A stretch of 38,498 nucleotides of DNA from Pseudanabaena sp. Salubria-1 (GTDB lineage: Bacteria > Cyanobacteriota > Cyanobacteriia > Pseudanabaenales > Pseudanabaenaceae). The stretch is taken from contig JALQCR010000058.1 in assembly GCA_023336205.1 (NCBI GenBank), positions 1-38,498 on the forward strand, written 5' to 3'. The translations under genes were made by a program, and so were the position numbers. The notes under the pieces were generated by a model. That model was not told the origin of the DNA. It was given only the letters and a program-made list of their open reading frames with translations, and did not search any database. The stretch's first letter is position 1, and each line of letters opens with the position of its first letter. Positions 1 through 8,852 of this stretch are shown piece after piece.

Positions 1-142
1 TTTTATTTTTCCACACAATATAAAAAACACACACGTGGGCCCCGGGTGGGCCCCCAAACTCTTCTTTGGGTTTTGAATTTTGTCCTGATTTCTCTAACTA
101 AGGCTATAACTATAAATAGCTAGACATAATTAATTACACAGC

Positions 143-187
143 AAAGCCAGTAAAGTTGTCCCATAGGGGCACAACTTTACTGGCTTT
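143..187. repeat. Hairpin repeat, AAAGTTGT core, copy 1
   Basis: A near-perfect inverted repeat: both arms carry AAAGCCAGTAAAGTTGT and its complement around a C/G-rich centre (CCCATAGGGGC). It is followed by AGTAATTTATTTT and then CAACAAGTAC. A second copy at 1947-1993 has the same core and the same following sequence but different outer arms, so this is a dispersed repeat and not a one-off terminator. No gene is visible in 1-295 apart from this; 31-57 is an anomalous run of G and C near the window edge. Confidence 0.75.
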
Positions 188-295
188 AGTAATTTATTTT
201 TTGCAACAAGTACATATATAGAACTGACGCTAAGTGTAGTTGATACATAAAACCATTCTCTTCTTAGGCTTCATGTACTATTTCTTATATTTGCT

Positions 296-1909
296 TTAAC
301 GATGTCTGCCTAAAGTGGTGATATACAGAACTGCCTCATCGCTGGGAATACCGAGAACTTCATTGACCAGATCGTCAAAGAAACCTGCAATGCCACTTAC
401 GCCAACACCTAAGCCGATCGCAGCCAGATTTAGGCGTTGCCCTAAATGTCCCGCATCCATATGTAAATAACGATAAACGCGATCGCCATATTTAGTTACA
501 GCTTTTTGAAGATCCGCTGTGTGAAAAATAACTGCACCTGCATCGCGTCCGAGGTCTTGACCAAGGCAGAGATAATGCAATTCATCACGGAAGTTTTTAA
601 ATCTGATTTGGCGCAGCTCTTGAGATTTGGGGGCGTAGTAATAGCATCCTTCGTCTAAGCCAGCTACACCTGTTACGGCTACAAAGGTCTCGATCAGGCT
701 GAGATCGAAATAATCTGGATTACCATCAATACCTTGATCCGTATAGTGCTGCGGCTGATAGGTAAAGTCGAGAATTGCTTTGAGTTCGGCAAGTTCTAAC
801 TTTGCACCACTATATTCACGGGTTGAACGACGTTGCAAGATTGTATTTTCGAGCATTTCTAGATCAGCCCCCCAGTGAATGCTTTCGGTTGTCGTACTGA
901 CTTTTGTACAAAAAGGAAAGTTGTACTTATCAAGATCTTGCACAGGATTTTTTTCGACAGTATCCGAATTTTTGTCATCCACCTGTTCCAAAAGCTTTTG
1001 CATATTTGGTTTTTCAGTAATCTGGGTAGATTGGTGTAGATATTCTAAAAGCTGCCCATCAGGTAGCTTAGGATAGCTAATGACAGTTGCTGATGGTAGC
1101 GCTGTCATAATTCCTCTAGACATATTGCGCGATCGCTGCATTGGTTCTCGTGATTCCTGACCACGCCCAATGAGCTCTTCATCTTGCAGATCGAGGATTG
1201 GCGCGATCGCGATCGTCCCTTCAACCTCTTTATCCAAAAACAACAGTTCATTGACTGCTTCATCGGCAAAGCCCCCAATTAGTGACGCTTGATAATCTTC
1301 AATCGAGCTAGCAAGTTCAATATTTCCGAGCAAATGCCCCGTATCCAGAAAAATTCGTCGATAAGCCCGATCTTGATAGCGCCATGCAGATCGGTGAAAT
1401 ACTGCGGTGATGGCGATCGCCATGCGCGTATTTTGTAAAGCGGGATGAGCAAAACAAGCCTGTTGCAAACCAGCCCAAACATTATTGTCTTGCCAAAAAT
1501 GGATCAAGCTATGGGTGCGGACTTGATAGTTATAAATTCCTGCGGACAAAAGCGGCGTGCCTGCTGAGATCAGATACAATTCCGCAGGATATAGTCCACC
1601 AGCCGAAGGAGCCGATCGCAAATAAAAAGCTTCACCTGTTACTGTCGGTACTCTTGCCGTCAATCCATAGCTACAAAATAGCAACCGCGATAGCCGCCGC
1701 CAACGACTTACCAATAATCCATCATGATCGGACTGAATTTCTTCAGTAAGATATGGCTTTAGATCATAAACCGTGCCAATTTTATAATCCTTGTAAGGCG
1801 ATGGCTGGGTACTCCAATCTAGTCCTTGACTCTTGCTAGCAAGGGTGGCAGGTGCATACTTAGTCCGTTCATGATAATGTTCGGCGAAGGAAAATCTGGC
1901 TTCGGGCAT
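296..1909 (-). CDS. SagB/ThcOx-type nitroreductase-family dehydrogenase
   Basis: A 537-residue protein with two nitroreductase-like halves, the usual plan of large SagB-type FMN oxidoreductases. The N-terminal half (about 70-240) carries the SAGGLYPAELYL stretch typical of this family. The C-terminal half (about 345-537) begins with LQRRSTREYSG, the arginine/serine-rich FMN-binding segment, and ends with GLGVGVSGIAGFFDDLVNEV then LYITTLGR. Family members oxidise peptide azolines or act as stand-alone reductases of unknown substrate. No cyclodehydratase or precursor-peptide gene is visible beside it, so an azole-peptide pathway is not supported here. The ATG at 1909 is the first good start and the family N-terminus (FAEHYHERTKY) follows directly. 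A copy of the AAAGTTGT-core hairpin lies on each side of the gene. Confidence 0.85.
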   Translation of the reverse strand: MPEARFSFAEHYHERTKYAPATLASKSQGLDWSTQPSPYKDYKIGTVYDLKPYLTEEIQSDHDGLLVSRWRRLSRLLFCSYGLTARVPTVTGEAFYLRSAPSAGGLYPAELYLISAGTPLLSAGIYNYQVRTHSLIHFWQDNNVWAGLQQACFAHPALQNTRMAIAITAVFHRSAWRYQDRAYRRIFLDTGHLLGNIELASSIEDYQASLIGGFADEAVNELLFLDKEVEGTIAIAPILDLQDEELIGRGQESREPMQRSRNMSRGIMTALPSATVISYPKLPDGQLLEYLHQSTQITEKPNMQKLLEQVDDKNSDTVEKNPVQDLDKYNFPFCTKVSTTTESIHWGADLEMLENTILQRRSTREYSGAKLELAELKAILDFTYQPQHYTDQGIDGNPDYFDLSLIETFVAVTGVAGLDEGCYYYAPKSQELRQIRFKNFRDELHYLCLGQDLGRDAGAVIFHTADLQKAVTKYGDRVYRYLHMDAGHLGQRLNLAAIGLGVGVSGIAGFFDDLVNEVLGIPSDEAVLYITTLGRHR

Positions 1910-1946
1910 GTTTTTGCAACGTGACGTAAATAGGCAATTACAAACC

Positions 1947-1993
1947 CAAATTTATAAAGTTGTGCCCCTGCGGGGCACAACTTTATAAATTTG
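1947..1993. repeat. Hairpin repeat, AAAGTTGT core, copy 2
   Basis: A 47-nt perfect inverted repeat: 22-nt arms around TGC. The core AAAGTTGTGCCCC and the following AGTAATTTATTTT plus CAAGTAC match the copy at 143-187. The outer arm is AAATTTAT instead of GCCAGT, with the complementary change on the other side. It lies just upstream of the SagB-type gene. Confidence 0.8.
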
Positions 1994-2089
1994 AGTAATT
2001 TATTTTGTACAAGTACTTAGATTAAAATGTTATATCAATTCGCCCTGCCATCAGCGCTTTGCGTCGATGACATGGGGTAGCGCCACAAA

Positions 2090-3103
2090 TTATTCAAAAA
2101 CTTCGAGGTAGTCACGATCGCCGCCAGACTTCTGAGCTTGGAGAAGAGATTGCTCAGCTAAAGAGACTAGTTCATCAAAACTGAGATCAGGAATCTGTTG
2201 ATTTTGATTTTCTAATGCTGTCACCACGCCTCCGATACTAATGGTTAGAGGAAATAACAACCCAGAAGAAACTGCGATTGGATGACTACGAATACTTGTA
2301 AGAAGATTCAGAGATAGTTGTGTACCACTTGTCGCATCACTATGGGAAGTGACGCAAACAAACTCATCTAAACCATGCCGATAGATCAAACTATTAGGCA
2401 TACAACTATGGCTTAATCGTCCTGCGATCGCATTGATTGCTTCGTCACCGATTTTCTCACCGTAGGAATCGACAATTGGCTTAAACAGATCGATATCAAT
2501 AATCAATACACTCAAGAAGCGGTAATTTTTATAAGCACCAAATCCCTTAAGTTGCTGCATCATCTTTGGCATTACATTTGCAAAAGCTTGCTCACTCAAA
2601 ACCTTAGTTAAAGAATCAGACAAGCTGAGTGCATCCAGTAAGTCATTTTGAGCTAGCAATCTTTGATTAGCCCATGACAATGACTGTGTCAAAGCCGTGA
2701 GGCGCAGTCCTGTTCTCAATCTTGCTTTGAGTTCAGAGCTATCTATGTAATTGTTGAGAAATTCATCGACACCAGTATCAAGACCAATTTGGCGTTGTTT
2801 GGAATTAGAATCTTTGACGATCAAGACAAAATATATTGCCATCAACTCGGGATGCTCAAGATTTGACTTGCTCCGATGACAAAGTGCTAAACCTGACACA
2901 TCTGGGATTGCCCAATCAGCGATGACGATCGCAGGTTTCTTTTGGAGAATTATTTCCCATGCTTTCTCGCCACTGGTTTCAGTAATGAAATTATATTTTT
3001 CAGCCGTTAAAACTTCAGCGATCGCCGATAGAATCTGGCGATCGCCACTAGTGACGAGAATCAAAGAATTATGACAATAATATTTTAGTCTACGGAAATC
3101 CAA
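2090..3103 (-). CDS. Response regulator with degenerate GGDEF domain
   Basis: A 337-residue two-domain signalling protein. Residues about 13-130 form a receiver domain with the likely phosphoacceptor Asp63 in IADWAIPD; the usual acidic pair near the N-terminus is reduced to Asp21. Residues about 165-335 form a GGDEF (diguanylate cyclase) domain: IIDIDLFKPIVDSYGEKIGD (201-220) contains the metal-binding Asp203. The signature at 244-248 reads GLDEF where an active cyclase has GGDEF or GGEEF. Loss of the second glycine usually weakens or abolishes GTP binding, so it may be a c-di-GMP/GTP sensor or a weak cyclase (inference). No RxxD inhibitory site is seen at the usual place before the signature. 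No cognate kinase is adjacent. Confidence 0.85.
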   Translation of the reverse strand: MDFRRLKYYCHNSLILVTSGDRQILSAIAEVLTAEKYNFITETSGEKAWEIILQKKPAIVIADWAIPDVSGLALCHRSKSNLEHPELMAIYFVLIVKDSNSKQRQIGLDTGVDEFLNNYIDSSELKARLRTGLRLTALTQSLSWANQRLLAQNDLLDALSLSDSLTKVLSEQAFANVMPKMMQQLKGFGAYKNYRFLSVLIIDIDLFKPIVDSYGEKIGDEAINAIAGRLSHSCMPNSLIYRHGLDEFVCVTSHSDATSGTQLSLNLLTSIRSHPIAVSSGLLFPLTISIGGVVTALENQNQQIPDLSFDELVSLAEQSLLQAQKSGGDRDYLEVFE

Positions 3104-3166
3104 TGTGCTTGCCTCGCCATATCTTTAGTCTGCGGAAATTCAGCCTTAGCGAGAAATACTCAGAAT

Positions 3167-4060
3167 TTATTTCTTACCCCAGCCAAATAGTCCACCTTTC
3201 TTTTCTGGTGGCTTTTCTGGTGGCTTTGTAGCTGCACTCACCTGATTGATATATTTGACGGCAGTTGGCTCTTTAGGATCGAGTTTGAGTGCTTTTTGAA
3301 AGCTTGCTTTAGCGATCGCTGCCGCATTTTGATTCATCTGCACTAAACCCTTGAGCGCATACACCTTGGCGTTATTAGGATCAAGTTTTTCGGCGCTGAG
3401 CAGCTCTTTGAGGGCATCAGTCCATTGTTTCTTGCTAATAAATAGTTCTGCCATATTCAGATTACGCAGGGCTGGAGATTGAGCAGGTTTAGCCGCAGGA
3501 GTTGCTTCCACATTAGCGGTCTGACTGCCAACAGGAGCCGTCGTGCTACTGCCTGAAGAAAAGTTAAGACTAGTTTGGGTAAATAAATATACGAGATTTA
3601 ACTCGCTGAGAATAGCGGTGTACTCCATGATTGAGTCGAGTGTTTCATACTGCTTAGGTGAAACTTGCTCTACATATTGCTTGTAGGTGATTTCATGGGG
3701 AATCCGATACAGTTTTTGAGCAATTTCGGAACTGAGGGTTGGTACTTCGTCCTTTTGTTTTTTGTTTTGGGCAAACATCCTCAAGGTTGCTAAATATTCC
3801 CCACGTTCGCGATCGCTATTTAGCAATTGATAGGCTGGACTAACCATCTTTGAGAAATATTTGGTAGCCGTCTCTTTCTCTTCGGGAGTTCTACCAAACA
3901 CATCAGGATGCAAAATCTTCGCTAGTTTGAGAAATTTTTTGCGAATTTGTGCGGCATCAGTGGTCATTGGTAAACCGAGTATGGCGTAATGATCGCTAAT
4001 ACCGTAGCTGGCAAGACCTTTGTTGATTTTAAAGTTTTCTGGCTTTCCCACAGGTTCCAC
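3167..4060 (-). CDS. J-domain protein with TPR repeats
   Basis: A 297-residue protein. The N-terminal J domain (about 22-85) includes DHYAILGLP and the HPD tripeptide at 51-53, which stimulates Hsp70 ATPase activity in this family. Residues about 195-275 form two to three TPR units (WTDALKELLSAEKLDPNNAK, AKASFQKALKLDPKEP). The tail is proline/lysine rich and ends GGLFGWGKK. It is likely a cochaperone that recruits DnaK to a TPR-bound client (inference). The start is a GTG at 4060 preceded by AAGAGG; an internal Met33 would cut into the J domain. This start lies 97 bp inside the 3' end of the upstream gene in another frame, so the two are probably translationally linked or the upstream stop has shifted. 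Confidence 0.8.
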   Translation of the reverse strand: MEPVGKPENFKINKGLASYGISDHYAILGLPMTTDAAQIRKKFLKLAKILHPDVFGRTPEEKETATKYFSKMVSPAYQLLNSDRERGEYLATLRMFAQNKKQKDEVPTLSSEIAQKLYRIPHEITYKQYVEQVSPKQYETLDSIMEYTAILSELNLVYLFTQTSLNFSSGSSTTAPVGSQTANVEATPAAKPAQSPALRNLNMAELFISKKQWTDALKELLSAEKLDPNNAKVYALKGLVQMNQNAAAIAKASFQKALKLDPKEPTAVKYINQVSAATKPPEKPPEKKGGLFGWGKK

Positions 4061-4872
4061 CTCTTAAGTATCTGTTCGAGTTTACCCTCTTGACGCATCT
4101 CTGTTAAAGCCTTATCGATGGCTTTTTTGAGCGAGACATCATCTTTGTTGACGATCGCGACAAGACGAATTGGAATTAACGGTTCCCCAACAATTGTAAA
4201 GTTGGGATTGTTGCGTACTTGCCATACTGCCACAGGTTCATCAAGGATCATTGCATCAAGCTGGCGATCGCGTAGTTGGATCACCATGCGATCAAGATCC
4301 CGTGATGAAAACAGGCGAATGGCGTTGCCTCTATTTTTATTATAGGTTTCGGCGATCGCTGCGCCGCCACTATTTGCGACAACCCCAACGCGCTTGCCGA
4401 TCATATCGCGCAAGGATTTGATTTGTGTCCCATCGGATCTGATTAGCAAACGTTGAGTATTACGATAATAAGGCACAGTTTCAATAAATTTGCCTTTAGT
4501 CTCGCCTGTTTCTAAGGCTCCTTCTTCCCTTGCACTAAGCAGGATATCGACCTGTCGCGAAGCCAGATTTTCAGGTTGGTTTGCCCAAGGGATATTAATT
4601 GGACGTGGCTCAATATTTAGTCTTGCGGCAATTTCTTGGATTATTTCTAGCTCAAAGCCATCATAAAATTGGGTTTTGGCATTCCAAAACATGTAGGGAC
4701 CACCGATCGCTGCATCGATGCCCACTCGCAAATGTCCGCGCCGCATGACAATGCCAAGGCTGCTATCTTCAGCAAATACGGGTGACGTGGTGGGTGATAT
4801 GGTGCTAGCGATTCCTAGACATAGCCCTGTATAAATTGCTAAGCCAGCAAGTTTGTGAGCAAACTTAAACAT
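3964..4872 (-). CDS. Amino-acid-type ABC transporter solute-binding protein (SBP family 3)
   Basis: A 302-residue exported protein: an N-terminal signal peptide (about 1-34, hydrophobic core LAGLAIYTGLCLGIA) precedes a family 3 periplasmic binding fold. RRGHLRVGIDAAIGGPYMFW begins the first lobe, and the C-terminal KAIDKALTEMRQEGKLEQIL plus KRWNLW is the family ending. The substrate cannot be read from the sequence. About 25 residues follow the family ending and overlap the J-domain gene in another frame. That tail looks non-native and may come from a lost stop codon or a small indel. No permease or ATPase gene is adjacent, so it may work with a remote transporter or as a sensor. Confidence 0.8.
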   Translation of the reverse strand: MFKFAHKLAGLAIYTGLCLGIASTISPTTSPVFAEDSSLGIVMRRGHLRVGIDAAIGGPYMFWNAKTQFYDGFELEIIQEIAARLNIEPRPINIPWANQPENLASRQVDILLSAREEGALETGETKGKFIETVPYYRNTQRLLIRSDGTQIKSLRDMIGKRVGVVANSGGAAIAETYNKNRGNAIRLFSSRDLDRMVIQLRDRQLDAMILDEPVAVWQVRNNPNFTIVGEPLIPIRLVAIVNKDDVSLKKAIDKALTEMRQEGKLEQILKRWNLWESQKTLKSTKVLPATVLAIITPYSVYQ

Positions 4873-5300
4873 TTATTCTCTAATCAAGCGATCGCTATAA
4901 ATATAGCAATATCTCCATCATTCTTGTATGGCGATCGATGATTGCAGTCTATTGCTAAAGACTTTCGCCTATGGGCAAGGGTAAATGAAGGCGAAAAATA
5001 GAAATGGTTGCAACTCAAAGCCTTATGCTCTTTTCAAGAATCAGTGACCTATCCCTTGATACAACTTCGTAAATATTACTTTTTTGTTATACAAAAGCTA
5101 AAAAATATCTGATATAGTCGTTTTGTCGCCAATGGCGATCGCTTTGCCAAGGCAAACGGTCAAGGATTTAGGATATCGGGGCAATGATTTATATCAGTAT
5201 TTCTAAATCTTAGGCTCTGTAAAGGGCGTATTTTTAAGGCGATCGCCTATCAAGTGATATGTATTTTGGTAGAGAAGTTTGTTCTGGTTGAGAGTTCTAA
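4873..5300. other. 428-bp intergenic region between divergent genes
   Basis: It separates the minus-strand solute-binding protein gene from the plus-strand restriction gene. It holds several GATCGC/GCGATC motifs and short imperfect inverted repeats near 5130-5155. No RNA gene, reading frame or clear promoter could be supported. Promoters for both flanking genes presumably lie here (inference). Confidence 0.4.
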
Positions 5301-8300
5301 GTGTCGCATCAATTTTTTGAAAAACCTATTCTCAATTCTCCTTATGAGATTCCTGCACAGCATTGGGAACTGGATAAGTCTGGACAGCCAACTAACCAGT
5401 TAACTAAAAGTCGAAGACCTGCTGAGTTCATTAGCCCGATTCCTAAGCCCAGAAAACGGAAGTTCAATCAGGGCGAATTGCTTGCTGAACAGGATATTTC
5501 AAACAATAGTCAGACCTATGCGACATCTTTGTTTATCAATAGTGTGCGCGAAAAAGTCAGTGAATGGCGCAAGATTGTTAATCCTGAAAAATGGCAAGTT
5601 AGCCCAGAAACAGCAAGGCTTTTACAACATTGGCGACATTACGATTTTCATGGGGTTAGACCATTCTTTTGTCAGCTAGAAGCAGTAGAAACTGCCATTT
5701 GGTTAGCTGAAGTTGCACCCCTCAGTAAGCAAGGTCAAAACTTCATTGAGCAAATTACAACAGCAAATAAAGACGCAAATCCTGAAATATGGCGAGTTGC
5801 TTTAAAACTAGCAACAGGAGCAGGTAAAACAACAGTAATGGCAATGTTGATTGCATGGCAGACGATCAACGCTGCGCGTCATTCATCTAGTAAGAAGTTT
5901 ACACGCGGATTTCTAGTCGTTACTCCTGGTATTACGATCAAAGATCGCTTGCAAATATTGCAACCAAACCATCCTGATAACTACTACAGCAACCGTGAGT
6001 TAGTCCCTAGCGATATGTTAGGGGATATTGCGCGGGCGAAGATCGTAATTACGAATTACCACGCCTTCAAACTGCGAGAAAGACTAGAGATTTCTAAGGT
6101 GGGTAAGGCGATGTTGCAAGGGCATGGCGAACCACTGCAAACCCTAGAAACTGAAGGGCAGATGCTGCAAAGGGTTATGCCCGACTTGATGGGTATGAAA
6201 AATGTTTTAGTAATCAATGATGAAGCTCACCATTGCTATCGAGAAAAACCTGATAACGATGAGATCGATGATCTTAAAGGTGATGAAAAAGATGAAGCCA
6301 AGAAAAACAACGAGGCGGCGAGACTTTGGATTTCTGGTATTGAAATAGTCAAACGCAAGCTTGGAGTCGATAAGGTTTATGACCTATCGGCAACACCATT
6401 TTTTCTCAGAGGATCTGGCTATGCCGAAGGGACATTATTTCCTTGGACGGTTAGTGACTTTTCGCTCATGGATGCGATCGAGTGTGGCATTGTCAAACTA
6501 CCGCGTGTGCCTATATCCGACAATGCCCTTGACGATATGCCTAAACTGCGTAATCTATGGGAGCATATCCGTACAAAGATGCCCAAAAAGGGACGTGGCG
6601 CTGCTGGCAAGCTAGATCCGCAAAAACTGCCGCCTGATTTGCAAACCGCGCTCGAAGCACTCTATGGGCATTACGAAAAAACTTATCATCAATGGCAAGA
6701 AACGGGAATAAGAGTACCGCCAGTTTTTATTGTTGTTTGTAACAACACATCGACATCAAAGCTAGTCTATGACTTTATTTCAGGGTTTGAGCGTGAAAAT
6801 GAAGATGGTAGTATCACCCCATACAATGGACATTTTGAACTGTTTCGTAATTACGATGACAACTGCGATCGCTTAGCTAGACCGCGCACGCTCTTAATCG
6901 ATAGTGAGCAGCTAGAGTCTGGCGATGCCCTAGATGGGAATTTCCGAGAAATGGCAGCCCCTGAAATCGATCGCTTTCGTCGTGATTTAGCGGAACGTGA
7001 GGGATCGGCTGTGTTGGAAAATGTCACCGATCAAGACCTATTGCGAGAGGTCATGAATACTGTCGGCAAAGAGGGCAAGTTAGGTGAGTCAATTCGTTGC
7101 GTAGTGTCGGTTTCCATGCTTACGGAAGGGTGGGATACAAACACTGTAACCCATGTTTTGGGGGTGCGTGCTTTTGGTACGCAGCTACTTTGTGAGCAGG
7201 TGATCGGTCGGGCTTTGCGGCGCTATTCCTATGAACTCAATGATGAAGGCTTATTTGATGTGGAATATGCTGATGTGTTGGGGATTCCCTTTGACTTTAC
7301 GGCAAAGCCTGTGATTGCCAAGTCTAAACCACCCAAAAATACTGTTCATGTCGAAGCGGTAAAACCCGATCGCGATGAGTTAGAAATTAAATTTCCCCGT
7401 GTCGAAGGCTATCGTGTGGAGTTGCCCGATGAAAAACTAACGGCTGTTTTTAATGAAGATTCGCTCTTAGAAATCAATCCGATTTTGGTCGGTCCTTCGA
7501 TTACGAATAATCAAGGCATTATTGGTGAAGGTGTGGAATTAAACCTTAAACATTTGGATGGGATGCGCCAATCAACAATTTTGTTTCACCTCACCAAACG
7601 CTTACTTTATACCAAGTATCGAGATGCTAATGAAGAACCGAAGCTGCATTTATTTGGTCAACTCAAGCGCATTGTCAAGCAGTGGATCGATCGCGGCTAT
7701 TTGCGCTGTACGGGTAATACTTTTCCTGCACAGGTGCTTTATCTAGAAATAGCAGATATGGCTTGCAATCGGATTAAAGATGCGATCGAGTCTGTCCCAG
7801 ACAATGGCGATCGCCCAATTCAAGCAGTTCTCGATGCTTATAATCCAATTGGCTCAACCGCCCATGTGCGCTTTAATACGTCCAAGCAAACGCTGTGGGA
7901 CACTGCCCCAAATAAAAGCCATGTGAATTGGGTCGTGTGCGATGGCAACTGGGAAGCGGAGTTTTGTCGAGTTGTCGAGGCGCATCCTAGGGTTCGCAGC
8001 TATGCCAAAAATCAAGGTTTGGGGTTTGAGGTTCCCTATCTCTACGGCTCGACACAGCGCAAATATATCCCTGATTTCATTGTGCAGATTGATGATGGGA
8101 GCGATGATTTATTAAATCTGATCGTGGAGATTAAAGGTTTTCGCGGTGAAGATGCTAAGGATAAGGCGAATACGATGAAAACTTACTGGATACCAGGGGT
8201 AAATAACTTAGGCAAGTTTGGACGTTGGCAATTTGTGGAGTTTACCGAAGTTTTTGAGATTGACTCAGGTTTTCATAAGCTGATTGAAACTCTAATACTT

Positions 8301-8303
8301 TAA
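5301..8303 (+). CDS. Type III-like restriction enzyme, helicase-nuclease (Res) subunit
   Basis: A 1000-residue superfamily 2 helicase fused to a nuclease. Motif I LATGAGKTTVMAML is near residues 170-183 and motif II INDEAHHCYRE is near 306-316. Motif III is LSATPF, and motifs V-VI are MLTEGWDTNTVTHV and EQVIGRALRR. The C-terminus (about 920-950) has PDFIVQIDDGSDDLLN then LIVEIKG, a PD-(D/E)XK nuclease arrangement. Size and order match stand-alone Res proteins that sit beside a DPPY methyltransferase. It probably translocates on DNA and cuts unmodified sites together with the methyltransferase encoded from 9250. The start is a GTG at 5301 followed directly by the family-like N-terminus SHQFFEKPILNSPYEIPAQ. 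The frame is intact although its partner methyltransferase is destroyed. Confidence 0.88.
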   Translation: MSHQFFEKPILNSPYEIPAQHWELDKSGQPTNQLTKSRRPAEFISPIPKPRKRKFNQGELLAEQDISNNSQTYATSLFINSVREKVSEWRKIVNPEKWQVSPETARLLQHWRHYDFHGVRPFFCQLEAVETAIWLAEVAPLSKQGQNFIEQITTANKDANPEIWRVALKLATGAGKTTVMAMLIAWQTINAARHSSSKKFTRGFLVVTPGITIKDRLQILQPNHPDNYYSNRELVPSDMLGDIARAKIVITNYHAFKLRERLEISKVGKAMLQGHGEPLQTLETEGQMLQRVMPDLMGMKNVLVINDEAHHCYREKPDNDEIDDLKGDEKDEAKKNNEAARLWISGIEIVKRKLGVDKVYDLSATPFFLRGSGYAEGTLFPWTVSDFSLMDAIECGIVKLPRVPISDNALDDMPKLRNLWEHIRTKMPKKGRGAAGKLDPQKLPPDLQTALEALYGHYEKTYHQWQETGIRVPPVFIVVCNNTSTSKLVYDFISGFERENEDGSITPYNGHFELFRNYDDNCDRLARPRTLLIDSEQLESGDALDGNFREMAAPEIDRFRRDLAEREGSAVLENVTDQDLLREVMNTVGKEGKLGESIRCVVSVSMLTEGWDTNTVTHVLGVRAFGTQLLCEQVIGRALRRYSYELNDEGLFDVEYADVLGIPFDFTAKPVIAKSKPPKNTVHVEAVKPDRDELEIKFPRVEGYRVELPDEKLTAVFNEDSLLEINPILVGPSITNNQGIIGEGVELNLKHLDGMRQSTILFHLTKRLLYTKYRDANEEPKLHLFGQLKRIVKQWIDRGYLRCTGNTFPAQVLYLEIADMACNRIKDAIESVPDNGDRPIQAVLDAYNPIGSTAHVRFNTSKQTLWDTAPNKSHVNWVVCDGNWEAEFCRVVEAHPRVRSYAKNQGLGFEVPYLYGSTQRKYIPDFIVQIDDGSDDLLNLIVEIKGFRGEDAKDKANTMKTYWIPGVNNLGKFGRWQFVEFTEVFEIDSGFHKLIETLIL

Positions 8304-8389
8304 AAATATGAGAATAAACACATAAGAAAAATGACATGACGAGCCAACAGCTTGATCGCTACCGAAGCCATATGATCGCTTTCACAAAA

Positions 8390-8484
8390 TTAGGACTTAC
8401 GCAAAAAGACTTAAACCCCGCATTTTATCGTAGGGGCAATTCATGAATTGCCCCTACGATAAAATGTTTTTGCGTAAGTCCTAA
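8390..8484. mobile_element. 95-bp palindromic MITE with TTAGGACTTACGC ends
   Basis: Perfect 18-bp terminal inverted repeats TTAGGACTTACGCAAAAA lie at 8390-8407 and 8467-8484. Between them, a 46-bp perfect palindrome occupies 8421-8466, centred on CATG with arms rich in GGGGCAATT. The structure fits a miniature inverted-repeat element. It lies between the restriction gene and the toxin-antitoxin pair and could also form a terminator-like hairpin for the former. Confidence 0.75.
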
Positions 8485-8526
8485 AAATCTCAAATAAAAT
8501 CTCAAATTAATGTAGGAGATAAAGCA

Positions 8527-8847
8527 ATGCTCAAAACCTATGAAGCCATAATTCAAGATGGACAAGTAAAGTGGTTAGCTGAACAGCCTGAGTTTAAATC
8601 TGCCCGAATTCTGATTACTGTAGTTGAGGACTTAACCTCAAAATCGTCTGTAAAAGGACTTAGCAAAGCTCAAGTTGAGGTAAAAACCTTGCTGGAATTA
8701 GCTGGAAGTGAGCCAGATGCAAAAGATATTCCTCGTCAAAGACAACTTCGACCCTATGCCCTATGCGCTAATGAGTTCAGAGTTCCTGAAAACTTTGATG
8801 ATCCTTTGCCAGATGATGTTTTACAAGATTTTGAGCAGCCATTGTAA
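8527..8847 (+). CDS. Antitoxin-like partner of the PIN toxin
   Basis: A 106-residue small protein placed 5 bp before a PIN-domain toxin gene, the usual antitoxin-first order. The N-terminus MLKTYEAIIQDGQVKWLAE resembles the beta-hairpin start of small cyanobacterial antitoxins. The C-terminus FRVPENFDDPLPDDVLQDFE is the common toxin-binding tail of this group. The start is well supported by GTAGGAGAT about 8 bp upstream. It probably binds and inhibits the toxin and represses its own promoter, but no operator was identified. The middle part (about 45-80) is not recognised. Confidence 0.7.
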   Translation: MLKTYEAIIQDGQVKWLAEQPEFKSARILITVVEDLTSKSSVKGLSKAQVEVKTLLELAGSEPDAKDIPRQRQLRPYALCANEFRVPENFDDPLPDDVLQDFEQPL

Positions 8848-8852
8848 TTATC

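Noticed and set aside
5120..5160. Possible regulatory hairpin before the restriction gene
   Set aside because: Arms are only 6-7 bases and consist of GATCGC-type motifs that are common everywhere in this sequence.
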